50,371 nucleotides of DNA, from assembly GCF_011059185.1 (NCBI RefSeq), contig NZ_JAALFE010000023.1, positions 1 through 50,371 on the forward strand, in the 5' to 3' direction. The notes under the pieces were generated by a model. The model was given only the letters and a program-made list of their open reading frames with translations. It had not been told where the DNA came from and ran no database searches. This document shows positions 1 to 8,399 of this stretch, in pieces (position 1 is the stretch's first letter; each line of letters starts with the position of its first letter). Source of the stretch: Paragemmobacter kunshanensis (GTDB lineage Bacteria; Pseudomonadota; Alphaproteobacteria; Rhodobacterales; Rhodobacteraceae). The position numbers and the translations under genes are program-made.

Positions 1-77
1 GCCGTCAACGCCATGATTTATATGCGAAATATCACGATTACGACAGCGAAATCAGCGACTTACTTGGAGAATGTGGG
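1..77. repeat. Left copy of 77-bp perfect terminal inverted repeat
   Basis: These 77 bases are the exact reverse complement of the last 77 bases of the window; the two copies diverge at base 78 (G here, A in the right copy read on the minus strand). In the right copy the sequence is part of the hsdS reading frame. Here the same frame continues without a stop into the macro-domain gene. A 77-nt identity reaching precisely to both ends is what a de Bruijn assembly with k=77 leaves when both contig ends stop at one branching node, so both real repeat and assembly explanations stand. Confidence 0.95.
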
Positions 78-830
78 GTTCTGTTGTTTGTCCAAGTCCC
101 GGAGAGCTGGAGATTGCGTGGTCTGGCACTTCTTGCATTGGTGCTGGCAATCATATACGTGTACGTTTGGTTGCGCGCCAATAAACTTAGAAGCATTTCT
201 GTGAAGATTGAGGGCACAACTGTCAAAATTAAGGTTGGTGACATTTTTGAAGAAGACGACCTTAAGGTGATTGCATGCAATGAGTATTTTGACACAATCG
301 TCGATGATAAAATAATCGCCAAAAACACTGTCAATGGCGCATTTATCACGAGCTACCTTGATATTCCAGTTTCACATCTTGATGCTTTTATCGAATCGTA
401 TAGGTTTGAAGAAAATGAGGTCGGATCTGTTAATTCAAACAGGACATCCGGAAAGACTCAACGCTACAGGCTTGGAACTATTGTAAGGTATGGTGATTTT
501 CTCCTTACTGCCTTTGCTAAGTTTGACGATAGCGATCGGGCCACTCTCACAATGCCAGAGTATCTAGAGTTTCTCATGAACTTTTGGGATCGTGTGAACA
601 AAGTCTATGCCGGAAAGAGTGTTTCCGTAACGGTGTTTGGGTCAGGAATAACGAGAATCAAGGGTCACAAATTAATCAATGATGAGGAGTTGCTAAAGAT
701 CATGTTGTGGACTTTTCGAGTTAGTGAGATGCGCTTCAAGCATCCTGCGATATTGACGATAGTGATTCACGGATCGAAAATTGATAAGATTGATCTATTT
801 GATATCGCTTCCGCGAGACATGGGGTCTGA
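3..830 (+). CDS. Membrane-anchored ThsA-type macro domain protein, 5' partial
   Basis: The frame is open from the window edge to a TGA at 828-830, at least 275 residues. A hydrophobic helix (about nucleotides 114-170, ending YVYVWLRANK) is followed by a conserved domain starting VKIKVGDIFEEDD, then ACNEYFDTIVDDKI and a GAFI segment. I recognise this as the macro-like domain of Thoeris ThsA (formerly DUF6430). Family members usually have a second transmembrane helix before the visible one; here that place is taken by the hydrophilic 77-base repeat shared with hsdS, so the real start is not in the window or the junction is chimeric. Only TTG (84) is available as a local start. No TIR (ThsB) partner is next to it. 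The gene is AT-rich (22 of 60 bases are G/C in 241-300, against 45 of 60 in 2401-2460), suggesting transfer. A role in phage defence or nucleotide-signal sensing is inference. Confidence 0.7.
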   Translation, partial: RQRHDLYAKYHDYDSEISDLLGECGVLLFVQVPESWRLRGLALLALVLAIIYVYVWLRANKLRSISVKIEGTTVKIKVGDIFEEDDLKVIACNEYFDTIVDDKIIAKNTVNGAFITSYLDIPVSHLDAFIESYRFEENEVGSVNSNRTSGKTQRYRLGTIVRYGDFLLTAFAKFDDSDRATLTMPEYLEFLMNFWDRVNKVYAGKSVSVTVFGSGITRIKGHKLINDEELLKIMLWTFRVSEMRFKHPAILTIVIHGSKIDKIDLFDIASARHGV

Positions 831-1000
831 AGTTTGCTTGTGGAATCTTGCAATATGTCTGCACACGGAAGCGATCATTGGTTCTAGACAGGAACCGGCA
901 ATCATCTTGGCCTTGCGCGCAATTTCGTTTGTTGGCCTCGTCCTGGCGCAAAGGCAATCCCGCGTGTTCCCCCCGCGTTCCCCAGAAAACCCACACCAGA

Positions 1001-1049
1001 AACCGCCCCTTGGGGTGGTTCTGTATGTAGCTGAAAAATCTGGAAGATT
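1001..1049 (-). terminator. Probable terminator hairpins after tRNA-Asn
   Basis: On the minus strand, immediately 3' of the tRNA CCA end, AAATCT-TCC-AGATTT followed by TT forms a small hairpin (1033-1049). About 13 bases further AACCACCC-CAAG-GGGCGGTT (1001-1020) forms a second, GC-rich hairpin followed by a short T-rich run. Together they fit intrinsic termination of the tRNA transcript. Confidence 0.5.
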
Positions 1050-1124
1050 TGGCTCCGGCGGTAGGGATCGAACCTACGACCAATTGATTAACAGTCAACT
1101 GCTCTACCGCTGAGCTACGCCGGA
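1050..1124 (-). tRNA. tRNA-Asn(GTT)
   Basis: The minus strand folds as a complete cloverleaf: acceptor TCCGGCG pairs with CGCCGGA, the anticodon loop is CTGTTAA with anticodon GTT, the T arm reads GGTTCGATCC, the discriminator is G, and CCA is encoded (1052-1050). The 3' end faces the AT-rich macro-domain block at the left edge, the usual side for integrative elements, although no integrase is seen in the window. Confidence 0.96.
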
Positions 1125-1194
1125 ACACGTGGGCCGTATAGCAAGGGTGTTTCGGGGGGGCAAGGGGGTGTGGAGAGAAAAAGCGCGGGTGCGG

Positions 1195-2094
1195 TCAGGT
1201 CAGGTGGAAGATCGCGTCGGGGGCGGTGGGGTCTGACGTTCGGACGCGGTTATTTTCAAGCAGATCAAGCAAATGGGCAAGGACGTTGCGGCGCGCGGCG
1301 GGATGGAGCGCGGGGGGCGTGTCGTGGTAGAGCCGCATCGTCAGGCTGCCGGGATCGGCCGGGGCCCCGGACAGGAGGGCGAGGATCTGCGTCTCGCGCT
1401 GGTGGCGGTGGGTCAGGAGGGCGTGCAGCCTTTCGGCCGGGTCCGGGATCGGATCGCCGTGGCCGGGGAGGAAGCGGTCCCAAGGCTCGCCCTGCAGGCG
1501 CTGGAGCGCCGTGCAATAGGCGGCCATGTCGCCATCGGGCGGGGAGATGACCGAACTGCTCCATCCCATGACGTGATCGCCGGAGAAGAGCCACCCGCCC
1601 AAGGCGAAGCAGAGGTGGTTGCCGAGATGGCCGGGCGTGTGGAGGGCGGTGAGCGACCAGTCCGGGCCGTGGAGCGTGCTGCCGTCGTCAAGCCGTGCGT
1701 CGGGGGTGAAATCCGTGTCGAGGCCGTCGCCGCCTGCGGTGAGGCCAGCCGCTGCGAGGCGGGACATGAGGGGGGAGCGCCCATCGGTCGCCCTGCCGAA
1801 GGCGAGGACAGGTGCGCCCGTGGCGGCGGAGAGGCGGGGGGCGAGGGCGCTATGGTCGCGATGGCTGTGGGTGACGAGGATGTGGCTGATCCTTTCGCCG
1901 GGGTCGAGGGCGGCAAGGATCGCGGCGAGGTGGCGGTCATCCTCGGGGCCGGGGTCGATGACGGCCACCTGACCGGAGCCGAGCAGATAGGTATTGGTGC
2001 CGTGGAAGGTGAGCGGCGAGGGGTTGGGGGCCAGCAGATGGCGCAGGCGCGGCATGTCCCGGTCTGGGGGGAGGGGAAAGGGTGACTGTGCCAT
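1195..2094 (-). CDS. MBL-fold metallo-hydrolase (LACTB2-like)
   Basis: A 299-residue metallo-beta-lactamase-fold hydrolase. The zinc-binding signature THSHRDHS is near residue 90, followed by HTPGHLGNH, the bridging aspartate in FSGDHVMG and a late FLPGHGD motif. The C-terminal helical segment (ILALLSG ... RNVLAHLLDLLENN) matches the winged-helix tail of LACTB2-type enzymes, which act as thioesterases or endoribonucleases; the substrate here is unknown. I chose the ATG at 2094 because GAAGAGGAG lies just upstream and because the longer frame to 2151 would overlap the divergent kinase start at 2141. It is divergent from the histidine kinase, with 46 bases between them. Confidence 0.88.
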   Translation of the reverse strand: MAQSPFPLPPDRDMPRLRHLLAPNPSPLTFHGTNTYLLGSGQVAVIDPGPEDDRHLAAILAALDPGERISHILVTHSHRDHSALAPRLSAATGAPVLAFGRATDGRSPLMSRLAAAGLTAGGDGLDTDFTPDARLDDGSTLHGPDWSLTALHTPGHLGNHLCFALGGWLFSGDHVMGWSSSVISPPDGDMAAYCTALQRLQGEPWDRFLPGHGDPIPDPAERLHALLTHRHQRETQILALLSGAPADPGSLTMRLYHDTPPALHPAARRNVLAHLLDLLENNRVRTSDPTAPDAIFHLT

Positions 2095-2140
2095 GGGCTC
2101 CTCTTCCCAAGCTGCGGGCAGGAGGCTAGGCTGACGGTCG

Positions 2141-3457
2141 ATGGCCCGCAAGTCCCTCCTTCCCCGTGGTCTTTATGGCCGCGCCGCGCTGATCCTGATC
2201 GTGCCCATCGTCACGATCCAGCTTGTCGTTTCGGTGACCTTCATCCAGCGCCATTTCGAACGGGTGACCGAGCAGTTGACGGGCGGGGTGGCGGCGGAGT
2301 TGCAGCTTTTGCTGGATCTGGCGGAGGCGGCGGGATCGCTGGATGCCGCGCGGGCGGAGGTGCTGCGCGCGGCGGGGCCGCTGGAGGTGGAGGTGGCCTT
2401 GCCTGCGGGCGATGCGGCCCCGGTGGCGGATCGGACGGAACTGGTCGATCTGTCGGGGCGGGTGGTGATCCGCACGCTGCGGGCAGCACTTCCCGGGCTG
2501 GCGCCTGTCGATCTGGTGGAGGGCGATGGCAAGGTGCGGCTGCATCTGCCGACGCGCTGGGGCGAGATGGCGGTGGTGGTGAACCGGGCGCGGATGTCGG
2601 CCACCAATCCGCATCAGTTGCTGGTCCTGATGATCGCGACATCCATCCTGATGACGATCATCGCCTATCTGTTCCTGTCCAACCAGTTGCGGCCCATCGA
2701 GCGGCTGGCGGGGGCGGCGGAGGCCTTCGGGAAGGGGCAGGTGATCCCCTATAGCCCGCGCGGGGCGACGGAGGTGCGGGCGGCGGGGCGGGCCTTTCTG
2801 GACATGCGCGCGCGGATCGAGCGGCAGATCGAGCAGCGGACGCTGATGCTGTCGGGGGTGAGCCATGACCTGCGCACGCCGCTGACGCGGATGCGGCTGG
2901 GGCTTTCGCTCTTGCCCGAGGATGAGGAGACGCGGGCGCTGTTGTCGGATGTGGCCGAGATGGAGCGGCTGGTGGACGAATTCCTGTCCTTTGCGCGGGG
3001 CGATGCGACCGAGGCGGTGGAGGCGGTCGATCCGCTGGCGCTGGTGCGGCATGTGGTGGAGAACGCGGCGCGGTTGGGCAAACGGGTGGAGATGCGGGCC
3101 CCGGAGGCGGTGGGGCAGGTGATGCTGCGGCCGCAGGCGGTGACGCGGGCGCTGGAGAACCTTGTGAACAATGCGCTGCGCTATGGCAGCCGGGCGGTGG
3201 TGACGGTGGCGATGGGCGAGCGCTGGCTGCGGCTGGTGGTGGAGGATGACGGGCCGGGCATCCCGGCGGCGCGGCGGGCCGAGGCGGTGCAGCCCTTCAG
3301 CCGCCTTGATGCGGCGCGCGACCCGAACCGGGGCGGCGGCGTGGGGCTTGGCCTTTCCATCGCGGCGGATATCGCGCGGAGCCATGGCGGCGAGTTGCGG
3401 CTGGGGGAGAGCGCCAGTCTGGGCGGGTTGCGGGCGGAGGTGCTGCTGGCGCTGTGA
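2141..3457 (+). CDS. EnvZ-type sensor histidine kinase
   Basis: A 438-residue membrane kinase. The first transmembrane helix is at about residues 13-33, then a periplasmic domain, a second helix at about 160-182 (MIATSILMTIIAYLFL), a HAMP linker (LRPIERLAGAAEAFGKG) and a HisKA phosphoacceptor box SHDLRTPLTRMRLGL with the conserved His. The catalytic domain shows the N box (ENLVNNALRYG), G1 (VEDDGPGIP) and G2 (GGGVGLGLSIA). The layout is that of EnvZ/OmpB-type osmosensor kinases. No OmpR-type regulator lies beside it, so in this window it is an orphan. AGGAGG (2120-2125) is the nearest ribosome-binding site and is rather far from the ATG. Confidence 0.88.
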   Translation: MARKSLLPRGLYGRAALILIVPIVTIQLVVSVTFIQRHFERVTEQLTGGVAAELQLLLDLAEAAGSLDAARAEVLRAAGPLEVEVALPAGDAAPVADRTELVDLSGRVVIRTLRAALPGLAPVDLVEGDGKVRLHLPTRWGEMAVVVNRARMSATNPHQLLVLMIATSILMTIIAYLFLSNQLRPIERLAGAAEAFGKGQVIPYSPRGATEVRAAGRAFLDMRARIERQIEQRTLMLSGVSHDLRTPLTRMRLGLSLLPEDEETRALLSDVAEMERLVDEFLSFARGDATEAVEAVDPLALVRHVVENAARLGKRVEMRAPEAVGQVMLRPQAVTRALENLVNNALRYGSRAVVTVAMGERWLRLVVEDDGPGIPAARRAEAVQPFSRLDAARDPNRGGGVGLGLSIAADIARSHGGELRLGESASLGGLRAEVLLAL

Positions 3458-3490
3458 TCCCGGCGTCGGCCTTGGTGTTGCCGTTGGAAT

Positions 3491-3514
3491 TTGGGTATTT
3501 GGGCCAAGATGAAG
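3491..3514 (+). repeat. Dispersed intergenic motif GGGTATTTGGGCCAAG, copy 1
   Basis: A 24-base element reading TTGGGTATTTGGGCC then AAGATGAAG, identical to copies at 27886-27909 and 31105-31128. It lies between the kinase stop and the convergent CAP-domain gene. Related variants are at 24780-24802 and, on the minus strand, 9817-9839. Confidence 0.85.
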
Positions 3515-3527
3515 GGGCGGGTCGGGC

Positions 3528-3986
3528 CTAGTTCCGGCCGAGATTCAGCACCCAGTGCAGATCGCCGCCGCGCCCGATGGCGATGCCGATGCCAGCGTCT
3601 TTTGCGTTGCGCATCAGGAGGTTGCGGCGGTGGCCGCGGCTTTCCATCCAGCCTTGGGTGACGGTGGCGGGCGAGGGGTAGCCCTGCGCCACGTTCTCGG
3701 CGATTTCGCGGTAATCGTAACCGGCCCGGGCGGCGCGGTCGCCCAGATCGCTGCCGTCGCTGCCGTCATGGCCCATGCGGTTGCGGGTCGCGCTGTCGCA
3801 GGCGTGGTCCTGTGCGGCGCGGGTAAGGCGGGGATCGGCGGTGAGGGGGGAAAGGCGATTGGCCTGCCGTTCGGCATTGATCGCGGCCAGCGTTTCGGCG
3901 GCCAGTGCCTTCGCATTGGCGGGGAGGGTGCAGGCGGCGGCGGGGGTGGCTGCGAGGGCGAGGCAGAGGGCGGCGTGGCGGAGCAT
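3528..3986 (-). CDS. Secreted CAP-domain (SCP/PR1-like) protein
   Basis: A 152-residue protein with a short signal peptide (MLRHAALCLALAATPAAA, cleavage expected before CTLPA). The remainder is a bacterial CAP domain: AAINAERQANRLSPL, then ARAAQDHACD, an ENVAQGY segment with the conserved Glu, GWMESRGHRRNLL with the conserved His, and a terminal GIAIGRGGDLHWVLNLG. Family members are small extracytoplasmic proteins of mostly unknown function. It converges with the kinase upstream and sits 68 bases from the ynjD stop in the same orientation. Confidence 0.85.
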   Translation of the reverse strand: MLRHAALCLALAATPAAACTLPANAKALAAETLAAINAERQANRLSPLTADPRLTRAAQDHACDSATRNRMGHDGSDGSDLGDRAARAGYDYREIAENVAQGYPSPATVTQGWMESRGHRRNLLMRNAKDAGIGIAIGRGGDLHWVLNLGRN

Positions 3987-4054
3987 GGGGCACCTGTGGC
4001 GGGTCGATGGGGGAAGCCTAGGCGGGGCGCGCGCCTTGCGCGAGGGGGTGGGGA

Positions 4055-4708
4055 TCAGAGCGGCAGGGTTTCGCCCAGGGGAGAGAGGACGGGGCCGCCA
4101 GCGGCGCGGGCGTCTTCGGCATCATGGGTGACGAGGAGGGTGGGGATGCCTGCCTGGCGCGCGCGGTCGAAGGTGAAGGCGCGGATCTGGGCGCGCAGGT
4201 CGGCATCGAGGCGGGAGAAGGGTTCGTCGAGCAGGAGGGCGCTCGGTTCCGCGAGCAGGGTGCGCAGGAGCGCGACGCGGGCCTTCTGCCCGCCCGAGAG
4301 GGTTGCGGGGTCGCGGTCGGCATGGCCTTTGAGGCCGGCGGAGGCGAGGGCCTCTTCAATGCGGGCTTGGCGGGCGGCCCGGCCCCGGACATGGGTGGGA
4401 AGGGCGAAGGCCAGGTTTCCGCCGACCGAGAGATGGGGGAAGAGGACCGGGTCCTGAAACATCAGGCCGATGCCCCGGCGGCGCGTCGGTTCTTCGGAAA
4501 TGTCTTTTCCATTCAGGAGGATGCGGCCTGTTCTTGTGAATTCGGCTGCAAGGGTGCCGGTGATGGCGGCAAGGGCCGTGGATTTGCCCGAGCCGGAGGG
4601 GCCCATGATGGTGGCGACCTCGCCTGCCTTGATCGAGAGCGTGAGTGCCACGAGACGGCGGGGGCCGAGGGTGATGGTCAGATGGTCAAGCGTGAGGGTG
4701 CCGGTCAT
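4055..4708 (-). CDS. ynjD: ABC importer ATP-binding subunit, YnjD-like
   Basis: A 217-residue ABC ATPase, the size expected for YnjD. Visible are Walker A (GPSGSGKST) near residue 36, Q loop (LMFQDPVLFPHLSV), signature (LSGGQKAR), Walker B with catalytic Glu (ALLLDEPFSRLD) and the switch His (VTHDAEDA). Its ATG at 4708-4706 overlaps the stop of the permease gene (ATGA), so translation is coupled. It is the last gene of a three-gene YnjB-YnjC-YnjD operon on the minus strand. The substrate of this family is not firmly known; a thiamine-like role is only a database guess. The same reading frame extends upstream beyond 4708, but that part is a shadow of the permease. Confidence 0.85.
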   Translation of the reverse strand: MTGTLTLDHLTITLGPRRLVALTLSIKAGEVATIMGPSGSGKSTALAAITGTLAAEFTRTGRILLNGKDISEEPTRRRGIGLMFQDPVLFPHLSVGGNLAFALPTHVRGRAARQARIEEALASAGLKGHADRDPATLSGGQKARVALLRTLLAEPSALLLDEPFSRLDADLRAQIRAFTFDRARQAGIPTLLVTHDAEDARAAGGPVLSPLGETLPL

Positions 4709-6387
4709 GCCAGCCCCCGCATCAGGCGGCGGTTGCGCCAGAGGAGGAGCGGGGCCGCGATGGCAAGACCGAAGGCCAGCGCGGGCAGCAGGAGTTGGAG
4801 CGCGGCATAGGCCCCGATCAGGCGGCGGTTGCCACCGGAGGAGAGGGCGACGGCCTCGGTCGTCAGGGTTTCGACGCGGCCGCCGCCGATGAGGAGGGTG
4901 GGCAGGTATTGGCCGATGGAGACGGCCATGCCCACGGCGGCGGACGTCAGCAGGGGGCCTGCCAGCATGGGCAGGCGGAGGCGCCAGAAGATACGCGTCT
5001 CGGACGCGCCGAGTGTGGCGGCGGCGGTGGCGATGCGGCTGTCCCAGGCGCGGAAGGGACCCGAGAGCGAAAGGAAGACATAGGGCAGCACGAAGACGAG
5101 GTGGATGGCGGCGACGGCGGCGGGGGTGCCGTCGATGCCGAGGGGGAGGGTGAGCATCTGGAGACCCGGCAGGAAGGCGATCTGCGGGATGAGGAGCGGC
5201 AGGTAGAGCAGGGTCAGCGCGCGGGTGGTGGGTGTGAGGTTGAGCGTCGCCTCGGCCTGCAGGCAGGCGAGTGTGAGGATGAGGGCGGCCAGCGTGGCCG
5301 TGGCGGCGATGGCCAGCGTGGTGGCGGTGGTCTGGCCGAGGGCGGGGGCGGCGCTGACCCAGGTGCGGAGGGTGAGGGATTGGGGGACGGCGTCGGGGAA
5401 TTGCCAGAGGCCCGCGACCGACCAGAGCGCGAGGCCCGCGAGGCCGAGGGTGAGGCTGCCGGTGATCACGAGGCTGGCCGCGCGGGCGGCGGCGGCGGCG
5501 GGACGGTCGAGGTTGGGCAGGCGGGGGGCTTGGAACGCGGCGCGGACGAGGAGGTTTTGGACAAGTATTTCCGTTATACGCCAGATGGTTATGGCGGAAA
5601 TCGCAAGTGCCAGTTGAAGAAGTGCGGCGGCGGCGGCGGTGTCGCGCATGGTGAGGCTGGCCTCGCCCATCCAGAGGGTGATCTGGGTGGCAAGGGTGGG
5701 GGGAAGCGTGGGGCCGAGGATCAGCGCCATGTCCACCGTCGTCATGCCATAGGCCAGCACGGCGTAAGTGGGCAGGCGGAGTTGGCGGTAGAGGTCGGGC
5801 AGGAGGGTGAAGGTGAAGCCTGCGATCCGCCCGTAGCCAAGGCTGGCCGCCGTGGTGAGGCGGCGGTCGGCATCGAGTTGCGGCAGGGCGGCGAGGGCCA
5901 TCAGGAGGAGGAAGGGCAGTTCCTTGGTGATCAGACCAAGGGTGAGGGAAAGGCCCCATGGATCGTTGAGGATGAGGAGGTCGGGCGGGGATTGCCAGCC
6001 CGTCACCTCGGGCGAGAGGAGGCGGGCGATCCAGCCGGAGGGGGCGATGAGGAAGGCAAGGCCGAGCGCGGCGGCGGCATGGGGGACCGAAAGGAGCGGC
6101 GCAAGGCTGCGGCGGATGCGGGCAAAGGTGGGGGTGCCCGCGAAGGCCGCGAGGATGAGGAGGGTGAGTGCGAGGGCGATGAGCGTGGAGGCAAGCCCCG
6201 TGCCGAGGGAGAGGGCGGCGGCGCGGGGCAGGCCGGGCCATGCGAAGAGCGATGCCACGCCTGCGCCTGCGTTGCGGAAGGCGGGAATGACGGTTCCCGC
6301 CAGCCCTGCGAGGACGGGCAGGATCATCAGCGCAAGGGTGAGCGGGGGGGCGAGGCGGAGGAGGCTGCCCCGCCCGGCCTGCCTCAC
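4705..6387 (-). CDS. ynjC: ABC importer permease, two-domain, YnjC-like
   Basis: A 560-residue, strongly hydrophobic protein with two tandem permease domains, each with an EAA-like loop (first ...AAASLGYGRIAGF..., second ...AAATLGASETRIFWRLRLPML). A fused double permease of 500-560 residues next to a 217-residue ATPase is the YnjBCD arrangement. I chose the GTG at 6387-6385 because it overlaps the TGA of the binding-protein gene (GTGA) and leads directly to the first hydrophobic helix; the ATG at 6438 would overlap the upstream gene by over 50 bases. Confidence 0.83.
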   Translation of the reverse strand: MRQAGRGSLLRLAPPLTLALMILPVLAGLAGTVIPAFRNAGAGVASLFAWPGLPRAAALSLGTGLASTLIALALTLLILAAFAGTPTFARIRRSLAPLLSVPHAAAALGLAFLIAPSGWIARLLSPEVTGWQSPPDLLILNDPWGLSLTLGLITKELPFLLLMALAALPQLDADRRLTTAASLGYGRIAGFTFTLLPDLYRQLRLPTYAVLAYGMTTVDMALILGPTLPPTLATQITLWMGEASLTMRDTAAAAALLQLALAISAITIWRITEILVQNLLVRAAFQAPRLPNLDRPAAAAARAASLVITGSLTLGLAGLALWSVAGLWQFPDAVPQSLTLRTWVSAAPALGQTTATTLAIAATATLAALILTLACLQAEATLNLTPTTRALTLLYLPLLIPQIAFLPGLQMLTLPLGIDGTPAAVAAIHLVFVLPYVFLSLSGPFRAWDSRIATAAATLGASETRIFWRLRLPMLAGPLLTSAAVGMAVSIGQYLPTLLIGGGRVETLTTEAVALSSGGNRRLIGAYAALQLLLPALAFGLAIAAPLLLWRNRRLMRGLA

Positions 6388-7595
6388 TGCGCCACCCCGT
6401 AGCGGGCGGTCCAGTCCTGTGCGATGCGGGTCATCCATGAGGCATGGGGTTCCAGGAGGACGGGGCCGAGATCGGCGGGCGAAAGGGTGGCGATGCCCAG
6501 TTCCAGCGCATCGAACCTTGCGCGGTCTTCCGGGGCAAGGGCCTGAAGATCGAGGACGGTCTGGAAGCCGAGGACGGCCGGGTCCTGTGCGCGGGCCTGC
6601 ACTTCGGGGTCGAGGAGGAGGTTGGCGATGACGAGGGCGCCGGCGCGGTGGGCGGCGTTGAAGGGGATGGCGACGAAGGAGGCGTTGCCGATGGTGCCGC
6701 CCTGCAGGACGAAGGTGCGGACGGTGTCGGGCAGGTTTCCGGCGGCGATTTCGGCGCTGGCGCGGCCGGGGTTGAAGGCGAAGGAAATGTCGATTTCGCC
6801 ATCGGCAAGCAGTTGGCCAAGCGCGGGTTCGTTCTGCGGGAAGGCCTTGGCCTGCCGCCAGAGCGCGGGGTGGAGCCGGTCGAGGAAGGCCCAGAGCGGG
6901 GCGACCTGCGCGTCATAGGCCGCCTCGTCCACCGGGGATTGCAGCAGGCTGGGGTCTTCCATCACGCCGTAGAGGACCTGTTTGAGGAAGGTGGTGCCAA
7001 GGTAATCCGGCGGCTGCGGATAGGTGAAGCGGCCGGGATTGGCGATGGCCCATTCTGCAAGCGCGTCAAGGCTTTGCGGGGGCTGGGGCAGGCGCGCGGT
7101 ATCATGTTCGAAGACGAGTTGCGCCATGGCCCATGGGGATTCGAAGCCTTCGGTGGGAAGGGTGAAATCGGTGACCGTGGCGGGTTTGCCCGCGACATCC
7201 ACGAGCGGCCAGTTGGGCAGGTATTCGGTAAAGGAACCGTAAAGAAGCCCCTGCGATTTCATGGCGGCGAAGTTTTCACCATTGATCCAGATGAGATCGA
7301 CGGCCCCGCCTTCGGTCTGCCCTGCCTGCTGTTCGGCCAGCACGCGGGCGACGGCATCGGAGGTGGCGGCGAGTTTGACATGTTCGAGGGTGACTCCGTA
7401 GCGTTCCTGCGCCTTTTCCCCGATCCAGGTTATGAAATCGTTGATCTTGGGATCGCCGCCCCATGCGTGCCAGTAGACGGTCTGGCCGCGCGCCTCTGAC
7501 AGGATGCCATCCCATTCTGCGGCAAGGGCTTTTGTGGAAAGCCCGGCGAAGGCGGGGAGGCTTGCGAGGAGTTGGAGGGCGGTGCGGCGGTGCAT
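6384..7595 (-). CDS. ynjB: ABC importer substrate-binding protein, YnjB-like
   Basis: A 403-residue periplasmic binding protein. The N-terminus MHRRTALQLLASLPAFAG has paired arginines before a hydrophobic stretch and ends at TKALA, compatible with Tat or Sec export. The body contains VYWHAWGGDPKINDFI, DLIWINGENF and a long lobe typical of YnjB. The ATG at 7595 is preceded by GGGAGA; the longer open frame to 7838 overlaps the divergent phosphatidyltransferase start and looks spurious. It is first in the ynjBCD operon and coupled to ynjC by a GTGA overlap. Confidence 0.85.
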   Translation of the reverse strand: MHRRTALQLLASLPAFAGLSTKALAAEWDGILSEARGQTVYWHAWGGDPKINDFITWIGEKAQERYGVTLEHVKLAATSDAVARVLAEQQAGQTEGGAVDLIWINGENFAAMKSQGLLYGSFTEYLPNWPLVDVAGKPATVTDFTLPTEGFESPWAMAQLVFEHDTARLPQPPQSLDALAEWAIANPGRFTYPQPPDYLGTTFLKQVLYGVMEDPSLLQSPVDEAAYDAQVAPLWAFLDRLHPALWRQAKAFPQNEPALGQLLADGEIDISFAFNPGRASAEIAAGNLPDTVRTFVLQGGTIGNASFVAIPFNAAHRAGALVIANLLLDPEVQARAQDPAVLGFQTVLDLQALAPEDRARFDALELGIATLSPADLGPVLLEPHASWMTRIAQDWTARYGVAQ

Positions 7596-7695
7596 GGGTT
7601 CTCCCTTGGCGGTGCTTGTGAGGCGCGGTCGGACCGGGATAGCTAGGGCGGGTGGCGGCTGGCAACAGTCTTGTGGCCCGGGATACGGAAAGGTG

Positions 7696-8310
7696 ATGCC
7701 GATGCTGGACGGCTGGATGCGGGGGATCATTGACCCGGCGCTGGGGCGGATGGGGAAAAGCCTTGCGGCGCAGGGGGTTGGCGCGGATGCGGTGACGCTG
7801 GCGGGGCTTGGGCTGGGGTTGGTGGCGGCGGCGATCATCGCTGTGGGTGGGCCGGGATGGCCGGCGGCGCTGCCATTGCTCGCCAGCCGGGTGGCGGATG
7901 GGCTGGATGGGGCAGTGGCGCGGGCGCGGGGGAAGACGGATTTCGGGGGCTATCTGGATATCGTCTGCGACTTTGTCTTTTATGCTGCGATTCCAATGGC
8001 TTTCGTGCTGCGCGATCCGGGCGTGAATGCGGTGGCGGGGGCGTTTCTGCTGGCGTCCTTCTATGTGAACGGGACGACCTTCCTTGGCTTTGCCGTGCTG
8101 GCCGAAAAGCGGGGGATGGAGACGCGGGGGCGGGGAGAGAAGTCGCTTTATTTCACCGCCGGTTTGCTGGAAGGCACGGAGACGATTGGGTTTTTCCTGA
8201 TCCTTTGCCTTGTGCCATGGGCCTTTGCACCCCTGGCCTGGGCTTTTGGGGCGCTGTGTTTCGTGACGGCGGGGGCGCGGGTCTGGCTGGCGGTGCGGAC
8301 GTTCCGATAG
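7696..8310 (+). CDS. CDP-alcohol phosphatidyltransferase family protein
   Basis: A 204-residue polytopic membrane enzyme. It carries the full family signature D-G-x2-A-R-x8-G-x3-D-x3-D, seen as DGAVARARGKTDFGGYLDIVCD near residue 70, which binds the CDP-linked donor and metal. The predicted reaction is transfer of a phosphatidyl (or substituted phosphate) group from a CDP-alcohol to an alcohol in the inner membrane; the exact lipid product cannot be told from sequence. GGAAAGG precedes the ATG at 7696; a second ATG two codons on is possible. It is divergent from ynjB. Confidence 0.85.
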   Translation: MPMLDGWMRGIIDPALGRMGKSLAAQGVGADAVTLAGLGLGLVAAAIIAVGGPGWPAALPLLASRVADGLDGAVARARGKTDFGGYLDIVCDFVFYAAIPMAFVLRDPGVNAVAGAFLLASFYVNGTTFLGFAVLAEKRGMETRGRGEKSLYFTAGLLEGTETIGFFLILCLVPWAFAPLAWAFGALCFVTAGARVWLAVRTFR

Positions 8311-8399
8311 GTGCAGCGGCCGGTGCAGATGCGCAGTGCAGACGGGCGTATGCACGCAGCGACCGGTGGGTTCCGGAGGCGTTAAGGAATGGTGGCCGG

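Noticed and set aside
1-1124. A complete Thoeris system at the left end
   Set aside because: Only a macro domain with a membrane helix is seen; there is no TIR (ThsB) gene and no SIR2 domain in the window.
736-1128. Minus-strand frame of 130 codons across tRNA-Asn
   Set aside because: It covers the tRNA antisense and the 3' end of the macro gene; no family resemblance or ribosome-binding site.
4055-6241. A 728-codon frame that would fuse a long Pro/Arg-rich region to the YnjD ATPase
   Set aside because: Upstream of 4708 it is a shadow of the permease gene; the ATG at 4708 overlaps the permease stop and starts a normal-length ATPase.
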